A model generated the notes under the pieces. It saw only the letters and a program-made list of their open reading frames with translations. It had not been told where the DNA came from and did not search any database. A stretch of 13,758 nt of DNA. Origin: Hyphochytrium catenoides. Lineage: Eukaryota > Sar > Hyphochytriomycetes > Hyphochytriales > Hyphochytriaceae. The translations under genes were made by a program, and so were the position numbers. Location of the stretch: the NCBI GenBank assembly GCA_900088475.1, contig FLMG01000364.1, positions 932 through 14,689 of the forward strand. The letters run 5' to 3'. Numbering within the stretch: the stretch's first letter is position 1; every line of letters begins with the position of its first letter. Positions 1 through 6,136 of this stretch are shown here, one piece after another.

Positions 1-214
1 CTCTCTCTCACTCTCTCTCTCTCTTTCCTCTCTCTCTCTCTGTGTGTGTCTCTCTCTCTCGCTTGCTTTCTTTCTCTCTCTTCCTCTCTCTCCCTCTCTC
101 TCTCTATATATATATATATCCGTCTCTCTCTCTCAATACGCTATCTATCCCAGTCTTCTGGCCGGCTTCTTACGTCTGTCTTCCATTGTGATCAGCCCTA
201 GAGCTTCACTCCTT

Positions 215-251
<37 letters not shown>

Positions 252-292
252 GTTGGGCTCTCTCCTCACGTCTGTCCCTCTGGATCCTTCAG
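1..292 (+). repeat. Intronic (CT)n-rich low-complexity sequence
   Basis: Nearly continuous CT repeats run from 1 to about 137 and again from about 218 to 246. A short (TA) tract lies near 104-118. The stretch ends in an acceptor AG at 291-292, directly before the first recognisable exon of the peptidyl-tRNA hydrolase gene. I therefore read it as the 3' part of an intron whose 5' end is outside the window. The open frame that crosses it gives only Ser-Leu repeats and is not taken as coding. The piece at 138-217 is not repetitive, but I recognise nothing in it. Confidence 0.7.
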
Positions 293-805
293 GTTAGGGA
301 GGCAGATTGGCTGGAGGAGGAGGTAGCGGAGCGGCTGATAGAGCAGGAGCGGAACAGGATCAATAAAGCAGGAGAGCTGGTCCTTACGAGTGAAGCAGGT
401 ACAATGACTCTCTCTATTTCTCTCGCTGTTTGTCTCACGTTGCTTTACTTTCTCTCTCTGCCTCTCTCTCTCTCTCTATCCCTCCCTCTCTCTCCCACAC
501 ACTTTCTCTCTCGTTTCTTGTCCCGATTGCCTCACCTTTACATCCTCTCTCTCCACCCTCTTCCGAAAAATCGCCCTATCTCGTCTCACAACTACTCTCT
601 CCCTGGCGGACTAGGGCGCACACAGAAGATCAACTTACGCTTGGCCATGGATAAGCTGCAGGAGATGGTAGACAGAGCGGCGGAGGAGCCAAAGGAGCGC
701 GCAATGTGGGTGGGACTCAGCCAGAAGACAAAGGACAGAAGAAAGCAGGAGAAGAAAGCGAGGAGTCAGGTCAAGCAGAGGAGATCCGGGAGATTTGATG
801 ACTGA
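293..805 (+). CDS. ICT1/ArfB-type peptidyl-tRNA hydrolase, C-terminal exons (partial)
   Basis: Two exons are visible, 293-398 and 615-805, with the TGA stop at 803-805. The intron 399-614 starts GT and ends CTAG. The join is in phase 1 and creates a Gly codon. The product belongs to the class I release-factor-like family (human ICT1/MRPL58, bacterial ArfB), which hydrolyses peptidyl-tRNA on stalled ribosomes; in eukaryotes it works in mitochondria or is built into the mitoribosome. The evidence is the family block NRINKAGELVLTSEAGRTQK, which parallels human NKINRLGELILTSESSRYQ. It is followed by a leucine-rich helix and a basic Lys/Arg tail (KDRRKQEKKARSQVKQRR) of the kind that enters the mRNA channel. 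The GGQ catalytic loop and any targeting peptide must lie in exons upstream of the window, so activity cannot be judged. The (CT)n in the intron is translatable by chance but interrupts the family alignment. Confidence 0.88.
   Translation, partial: VREADWLEEEVAERLIEQERNRINKAGELVLTSEAGTMTLSISLAVCLTLLYFLSLPLSLSLSLPLSPTHFLSRFLSRLPHLYILSLHPLPKNRPISSHNYSLPGGLGRTQKINLRLAMDKLQEMVDRAAEEPKERAMWVGLSQKTKDRRKQEKKARSQVKQRRSGRFDD
440..500 (+). repeat. (CT)n microsatellite in the ICT1-like intron
   Basis: Pyrimidine-only CT repeats lie inside the intron 399-614, with C/T on the sense strand. This could act as an extended polypyrimidine tract, but it is about 115 bases from the acceptor. That role is only an inference. 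Confidence 0.7.
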
Positions 806-813
806 CTGAAGTC

Positions 814-856
814 CCTCTCTCTCTCTCTCTCTCCCTTTCTCTCTCTCTCTCTCTGC
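814..856 (+). repeat. (CT)n tract in the 3' UTR of the ICT1-like gene
   Basis: Two CT runs separated by CCCTTT lie between the TGA stop (803-805) and the AATAAA at 865-870. They are probably transcribed as 3' UTR of the plus-strand gene. They may also belong to the extreme 3' end of the convergent minus-strand transcript. Confidence 0.7.
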
Positions 857-864
857 TCCCCCTC

Positions 865-882
865 AATAAACAGCTATTTATT
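865..882. terminator. Bidirectional poly(A) signal palindrome
   Basis: The 18 bases AATAAACAGCTATTTATT contain AATAAA on the plus strand (865-870) and AATAAA on the minus strand (882-877). Only one symmetric pair in the centre mismatches. The plus signal is 60 bases after the ICT1-like stop codon, which suits its poly(A) site. The minus signal is about 430 bases beyond the SARS2 stop at 1311, and I found no closer minus-strand AATAAA. The two convergent genes may therefore share one 3'-end element. The hexamers are seen directly; their use in vivo is inferred. Confidence 0.6.
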
Positions 883-1310
883 CTATAACGTGGCTTCTCT
901 CTCTCGCGCGCGCGCGCTCTCTTTTCTCGCATCTCTGACAGCCACCTCGAAGGCTTGCGTGTACTAGTAGCCAGGAGTAAGCTTCCTCTTGACAATAGGG
1001 TAGAAAGATCTGAGAGGAAGAGGAAAGAGAGAGAGGATGGAACCTGCGTGAGAAAAGTGCGCGGAGACGGTAGGGAAGAGTTCAGAGAACGGATTAGGGC
1101 TGAGAGTTGCCAACTATGTGGGCGAGAGAGGGACAGATCGGCTGGATGCCTCGGTAACGGGTAAGGATAGAGACCATCTGGTGCTGGGTGAAGAGATAGA
1201 TATTGATTAGCAGAAGCAGCGCCATGCCATCTCTTTCTCTTCTTTACGTCTCTCTCTTTTGGAACAGTTTCTTCTCTGCGCTAATAAATAATTCCTTTTC
1301 AGACCCCACG
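883..1310. other. Spacer between convergent genes, probable SARS2 3' UTR
   Basis: A (CT)n run at 893-904 leads into an alternating CG run at 905-917, a sequence able to adopt Z-DNA. The remainder is unique purine-rich sequence with no convincing coding frame. A plus-strand AATAAA at 1283-1288 has no plus-strand gene before it, so I do not treat it as a poly(A) signal. Much of this segment would be the 3' UTR of the minus-strand synthetase gene if the signal at 882-877 is used. Confidence 0.5.
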
Positions 1311-2106
1311 CTACTTCTTCGGTGTGATCCTCTCCTGGCCCCACATGAAGGGCCTCAGAGCGCGAGGAATGATCACTGAGCCGTCTTCCTGCTGGTTCCC
1401 CTCCAGTAGAGCCACCAAAAGCCGGGGCACGGCCACTGCCGTCCCGTTCACTGTGTGAACAAAGTGCAGGCTCTTGTCTACCATTTCGTGTGCGTGACAG
1501 AAAGGGAGAGAAGGGTAGAGAGAGAGAGAGAGAGAAAACGTAACGTCAGACGAAGCCTCTGATGCTGAAAAACCACCTCGATCCCAGTACCATCTGACGC
1601 ATACATTTATGCCTCTCTCGCGCCCGCGCAAGCAGCCGTGCTTTTCTCTTTGTCTCTCCCTGAGGTCACTGACTTCCCATCTCCCTTCTCTCTTTCCTGA
1701 TTCTCGCTGGCTGTGGCCCCTGATTTTCCTCTTGCTTTTTTTCGGCAATCTGCTCCGTCCCGCTGTCTCTCTTCCTGCATTTTCTCTCTCTTTTCTGATT
1801 GAGGTCAATTCCCACCTTCCTTGGCCCTGTATCTTATGTTGAGCCTTCTGGCCTGGTAGTCCGTGCAGTTCGACGTGGAGCTGATCTCTCCGAAGCTTCC
1901 ACGCGACGGAACCCACGCCAAAATATCATACTTTCGATACGCTGGAGCGCCCAGATCTCCTGTGGGCATCTCGCAGACCTGGTCGCAAAGGAAATAGTGG
2001 TGTTCCGTGTGAGAAAAACACAGAGAGAGAGACAAAGAGAAAGGGAGAGCAAGAATGGATGGCAGGGAAAGAGTATAGGCATGTTTACAGGGCTGAAGGA
2101 AAATGT

Positions 2107-2144
<38 letters not shown>

Positions 2145-4851
2145 CCAGCTAATGAGCTAAGGCCTTACCTTGAAGTGCAAGTCCAGCTCCGAGTATATTT
2201 CTTCCTCAATAGCCAGCATCTCCTGGTGGAGCTGCTCGCTCTGAGCTGGGGTGCAGAATGAGAACATCTCCACCTAGAAGACAGGAGATAGGAAGGTTAG
2301 CAAAGGACTCCGTGTTGTCCTCTCTCTCTCTCTTTCTCTCTTGCTCTTCTCTCCTGCGGATCCACAGCGCCGTCCTCTCTATTTCTCCTTTTGCTACCTC
2401 TCCCTCCCTCACACTCTCTCGTGTTGACTCTATACCTGCCCTTATCTCTTGTGCGCGCGCTGTGTGTCTCTCTCTCCGATTTTGAATGTTCTTTTATACC
2501 TTGGTAAACTGATGGAGTCTGTACAGTCCTTTCTCTCCTCTCCCTCTAGCACCTGCCTCCGTCCTGAAGCAGTGAGAGAGAGCTGCGAGACGAAGAGGAA
2601 GTTCGTCCTCCCGAAGGATCTTTCCTGCTTTCATACCCGCCAGAGACAGTTCAGAGGTGCCCGCGAGGAAGAGGTCAGAGCCTTCGAGAGAGTAGAACTG
2701 AGTAGATTCTCCCCGCGGCTGGAACCCACAGCCTGCAAAGAGAAAAGACAGCAGAAATACGAGGGAGAAGGGTGAAAGTGAGAACACTGAGAAGTAGTAT
2801 GGGGACTTCGTCTCTGTGACCACGAGTCTCTTTCTAAGGCCCTGTCTTTGGCTAAATAAACCCAATGTCTTCCTTCTGAGTCCCTTGTCTTTCCTGTTTC
2901 CGCATGCTTCCCTTTTGTATCCGTGCCACGTTCTCTCTCTTCTCTCTTCGTCTCTCTCTCTCTTTTTGTCTGTCTTGTCACTTTTTGGCACGTCTCTCAA
3001 CCTATATTATTGCCTCTCTCGCCATGTTAGCACTTTCCCACCTTCGACGATGTAATGTCTGACCAAGTCAGGAGGAAGAACTATAGTCCAGCCCTTTTCT
3101 CTCAACTTCCCAATGGCGAAGAGAGAGAGAGCCAGCTCCAGCAGAGCCGCCTCATTCTTCAACACAGCGAACCGATGGCCAGCCACGTCAGCACCGCTCT
3201 CTAAGTCAATGAGGTCCAGCTGGATAGCAAAAAACGAAAGAGAATAATGGAGGAGAAAGAGCGAGAACGCATTAGGGCTTGGCGCATATCGTCCGATGAG
3301 AAGGAAGAAGAGAAGGGGCCAAGATAACTTCAAGAGTAAAACCGAGAAGATGAGAGGCCGAGAGAGAACAGAGACGAGGAACCTCACTCGCCGTGCCGGC
3401 TTGACAAAATAAAGGACTGAGATGAAATATTTCTGAGAGGGGCCGGCTTGTATACCTCCTTTCCCAGCTGTAAATGATCCTTAAGAGGGAACGTAAAGGC
3501 AGCTTTCTGGTTGATCTCTCTCAGCACCTTCGTGGCCTCCTCCTCCGTCCCCACGGGAACCTCTGGGTGCGTCCGATTGGGCACCTTCAGAGCCTCGACC
3601 TCCAGTTCCAGAGAGAGACGAGCAGCTTCTTCCTCTGGAATGAGAGAGAAGAAAGTGGAGCCAAACAGGAATTGCAAGGACGAGGACGAGAGAGAAAGTA
3701 AGCGCTGGTGAGGTCAAGATAGAGCCCAGAGAGAGAAAAGTAGGACGAGCATAGGAGAGAGAGAAGAGAATGAGTGGCTGATATAGGTCCTTACCTGCTT
3801 CCTTTTCTGCTTGCTTCAGTGCTTTACTTTCCTCCTTTAGGGCCTCGATCTCTTCCTTGGAGCTCCGGCCAATTGTGCTAGAAATCTGCGGCGGAGAAGC
3901 TTCAGAGAAAGGGAGAAAATAACAGCGGCGAACAAAAGAGAGAAAGCAAGACCATTAGGCAGTAGACAGACCAAAACGCGAAGAGAAAGAATAAAGTAGA
4001 GAGAGATAAAGAGCCCAAAGATTGAGTGCGGCAAAGGTTGACGACCGGAAGGTGCGAATACCAGCTCTATGCGGATAGGAGGGCGAGAGAGAAACAGCGG
4101 GCAGAGAGAGAGAGAGAGGTCTGGTCTAGGCAGAGAACACGGGCGTACATGCGCGGAGAAAGGAAAGGACATCTGACGAAAGAGAGTGGGAGAGGAAGAA
4201 AGGACAAGAAAGTGACAGAAAGCAGGACTTTGCTGCATCTCTCTCCCACCTGGTTCCTCCTGTGCCTGAGGCCATCCAGCGTCCTCCTGGTGGCTGAGCA
4301 CTGTTCATACAGCTCCACCACGCGGTCGATGTCTGCCTCGGCTTGCCGGTCCCTAATGTTCTGTCGATGGTACTCCGCCTCCGCCCGCAGAGCCTTGTAG
4401 TCCCACCGCGCCTTCACGCTGGGAGCAGCTGGCAGAGGGAGACACACAGCGGAAGAGAGAGGGAGGATGTCAGGGAGTGACAGAGTACGCATGATCGGAA
4501 GGGAAAGAAGGAAGAGAATGCTTGGATAAAGAGAGAAAGGAACATATTTAGCCCTCGCGTATACGACGTCTTTCCAAGGATGTGGGAAGGCCGAAAAAAA
4601 AAGGGCGGAAACGTTTCTCTTGCGCTTAGTTGGAACACGGGCCCCACCAGCTCCCGAGAGAGCTTCAGGCCGTGCTCTTGGCGGCGCGGGCGGAGCCGAG
4701 AGGGAAGGAAAGTGGGAGAACCATAGGAAGGAATAGCATTATCTGAGCGGCTGGACCTACTGTGTGAGCTGTGCCTCTGTTGTGAGCCGCACCGGGAGAC
4801 AGGAAAGTCGCCGATAAGCTTTCTTGCTCGTCGGAGAAGTGAGAAGCTCAT
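1311..4851 (-). CDS. SARS2: Seryl-tRNA synthetase, mitochondrial (SARS2) type, nine exons
   Basis: The enzyme charges tRNA-Ser. Exons in order on the minus strand are 4851-4565, 4418-4250, 3885-3795, 3634-3456, 3219-3042, 2732-2500, 2273-2169, 1978-1816 and 1477-1311 (TAG). Phases agree at every joint, giving about 523 residues, close to human SARS2 (518). An Arg/Ser-rich start ([16 protein letters not shown]) looks like an organellar targeting peptide. A long helical arm follows (exons 2-4). The class II core shows a serine-pocket GTSEL near 326-330, motif 2 FRTEAG near 357, then [26 protein letters not shown] and motif 3 [20 protein letters not shown] and [11 protein letters not shown] match SARS2 more closely than cytosolic SerRS. 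The exon 1/2 junction is uncertain: the chosen donor TC|GTATAC at 4564 joins the acceptor at 4419, but acceptors at 4429 and 4412 and the donor CTG|GTGGGG near 4655 are also possible. Whether it serves mitochondria, plastids or both cannot be told. Confidence 0.94.
1517..1537 (-). repeat. (GA)n/(CT)n microsatellite in SARS2 intron 8
   Basis: GA repeats on the plus strand read CT on the sense strand of the synthetase gene. They lie about 40-60 bases upstream of the acceptor at 1479-1478, near the usual polypyrimidine and branch-point zone. Confidence 0.65.
2108..2142 (-). repeat. Pure (GA)n microsatellite in SARS2 intron 7
   Basis: About 17 uninterrupted GA units on the plus strand (CT in sense) sit just inside the donor end of the intron 2168-1979. 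Its purity suggests recent expansion or ongoing slippage. Confidence 0.75.
2321..2476 (-). repeat. CT-rich sequence and alternating purine-pyrimidine run in SARS2 intron 6
   Basis: The intron 2499-2274 contains CT runs at about 2321-2345 and 2466-2476 on the plus strand, so GA in sense. Between them is an alternating TGTGCGCGCGCTGTGTGT block at about 2449-2467. That block is a candidate Z-DNA former, like the one at 905-917. No exon content was recognised here. Confidence 0.55.
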
Positions 4852-5110
4852 GTCTCCTCTTGGCACTCTGCCCAATGTACGTGAGTTCTTCTTTTCTGCC
4901 TCAGACTCCAGCGCCAGCGCCTGCTAGCGTCCTCATAGTTCGAAGCGGCACATTCTCGGCCGCTCGCAATGGCGTCTCCTGGCTAACGAGGAGAAAAGGT
5001 TCGATGCTCTTATTAGAAGCTGCGAGAGGATTGGAAAAGGACTAATGGCGTATCTTGGGGAAGGCAGTAGCAGGAATCATGTAAGACGAGAGTGAAAGGG
5101 AGAGCAGTAG
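4852..5110 (-). promoter_or_regulatory. Upstream region of SARS2
   Basis: These 259 bases lie between the synthetase start codon and the purine repeat. No TATA box, recognisable element or convincing coding frame was seen. By position it should hold the promoter and 5' UTR of the minus-strand gene. Another non-coding exon here cannot be excluded. Confidence 0.35.
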
Positions 5111-5113
5111 AGG

Positions 5114-5160
<47 letters not shown>

Positions 5161-5376
5161 CGAGCGAGAGAGAGAGACAGAGAGAGCGAGAGAGAGAAAG
5201 AGAGAAAGAGAGAAAGAGAGAAAGAGAGAAAGAGAGAAAGAGAGAAAAAGAGAAGGAGAGAAAGAGAGAAAGAGAGAAAGAGAGAAAGAGAGAAAGAGAG
5301 AAAGAGAAAGAGAGAAAGAGAAAGAGAGAAAGAGAGGAGAGAGAGAGAGAGGAAGAGAGAAGAGCAAGAGAGAGAC
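5111..5376. repeat. Long purine tract: (GA)n plus AGAGAAAG octanucleotide array
   Basis: This is almost pure A/G on the plus strand for about 265 bases. It begins as (GA)n with rare C interruptions (5117-5195), becomes a tandem array of an 8-base AGAGAAAG unit (about 5195-5335), and ends as mixed GA. Long homopurine mirror-type repeats of this kind can form triplex (H-DNA) structures. Both strands are open by chance and would encode Arg-Glu or Ser-Leu repeats; this is not considered coding. It separates SARS2 from the small minus-strand gene upstream. Confidence 0.85.
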
Positions 5377-5479
5377 AGCTGTATTCAGTGGATAGCAGGC
5401 GCCATCACCCACGGATCAGAACGATGATCAAGGCAGCGGAACTAACCATAAAACTGTTTCTTTGATCTAATATTTAGTC

Positions 5480-5485
5480 TTTATT
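5480..5485 (-). terminator. Poly(A) signal of the small minus-strand gene
   Basis: TTTATT on the plus strand reads AATAAA on the minus strand, in the context CCAATAAAGAC. It is 60-90 bases downstream of the candidate minus-strand stop codons at 5567-5565 and 5547-5545. It is the main reason to believe that a minus-strand gene ends here. Confidence 0.55.
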
Positions 5486-5544
5486 GGTTGATTACTGTAA
5501 CCTTACAGTATTCGGTGTTTCATTCTTGACGTCTCACATAGATC

Positions 5545-6076
5545 TCATTCGGAATGGGGCACTCCTACTGTGCGAAGCGAGTTGTGTCTTTGGGATTCAC
5601 AGCTTCTTTCTTTCTCCTCCTTCTGACGGATGATGGAGGAGAGAATCCATCCGAACCTTCCTCTTGACGCTTCTTGTGGCCTTTCTTCTCTCGCTTCGTT
5701 CTTCTGTCTTGGCCCTCTCTCTCTCTCTCTCTCTTTTTTTTTCTCTCTCTTTTTCTCTCTCTCTCGCTCTCTCTCTTTCTTTCTCTCTCTCTCTCCCGCT
5801 CGGGGCCATACCTCCGTTATGACATCAACAAGCTCGGACAGCACGGGTACAATTGCCAATACGTCCCATGAGCTATTGAGCTTCGGACGTTTCTGTCTCT
5901 CTGTCTCGCTATTCTCGAGGTCTGCGTTCCTCCCTCATTTCTCTATTCTTCAACTGTCTTTCGTCGTCAGATACATCGCAGCTCCTGATGGCAGCTGCAC
6001 CATGCGCCCACCCTGACTGACTGCACGATTCGTCCTGACTCGCCGGGAAGATATTGCCGCAGGCGAGCAGATCCAT
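5545..6076 (-). CDS. Small spliced gene of unknown function (exon joints tentative)
   Basis: I do not recognise this product. The best coding block is 5908-5812 on the minus strand. It encodes ERQKRPKLNSSWDVLAIVP followed by VLSELVDVITE, and ends at the donor GAG|GTATGG (GT at 5811-5810). The intron then runs through a GA-rich stretch (minus strand) to an acceptor near 5705-5704 or 5695-5694. The last exon is Lys/Arg-rich in every frame. One frame ends in KEAVNPKDTTRFAQ with TAG at 5567-5565; another stops at 5547-5545. Upstream, a start at 6003-6001 (MVQLPSGAA) spliced from 5975 to 5908 over a 66-base intron stays in phase, and an ATG at 6076-6074 in another frame is an alternative. Basic termini around a short hydrophobic helix hint at a small nuclear or scaffold protein, but no family is claimed. 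The poly(A) signal at 5485-5480 supports the direction. Confidence 0.4.
5714..5798 (-). repeat. (CT)n microsatellite inside the intron of the small gene
   Basis: A nearly pure pyrimidine tract on the plus strand (with T8-9 and CTTT variants) lies between the donor at 5811-5810 and the acceptor near 5704. It is therefore GA-rich on the sense strand. This is the last long dinucleotide tract in the window. Confidence 0.75.
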
Positions 6077-6136
6077 AAGAGAGCCTTCGGAGGGTGAGGC
6101 GGGAGGAAAGAGTGCACGAGGGGAACTATTGACCCG
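6004..6136. promoter_or_regulatory. Probable bidirectional promoter region
   Basis: Only 133 bases separate the TSC1-like start (6137) from the candidate minus-strand start at 6003, or about 60 from the other candidate at 6076. A plus-strand in-frame stop (TGA at 6095-6097) lies before the TSC1-like ATG with no other in-frame ATG between them, which supports 6137 as the start. No TATA or named element was recognised. Shared promoter function is inferred from the head-to-head arrangement. Confidence 0.4.

Noticed and set aside
44-805. Single 253-codon uninterrupted frame read as one protein
   Set aside because: Two-thirds of it is Ser-Leu repeat from (CT)n. Only the segments 293-398 and 615-805 match the ICT1/ArfB family, and a GT-AG intron with a correct phase lies between them.
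1283-1288. Plus-strand AATAAA as a poly(A) signal
   Set aside because: No plus-strand gene ends before it; the ICT1-like gene already has AATAAA at 865-870, 60 bases after its stop codon.
5111-5376. CRISPR-like array
   Set aside because: The repeats are contiguous 2- and 8-base units without unique spacers, in a eukaryotic intron-bearing region.
5092-5427. Arg-Glu or Leu-Ser repeat proteins on both strands
   Set aside because: Any (GA)n/(CT)n tract is open in many frames. There is no non-repeat domain, no splice context and no complex sequence.
5630-6016. Plus-strand protein over the CT tract and the small gene
   Set aside because: It is mostly Ser/Leu/Phe repeat. The minus strand has a good donor, a coherent coding block and a poly(A) signal in the same place.
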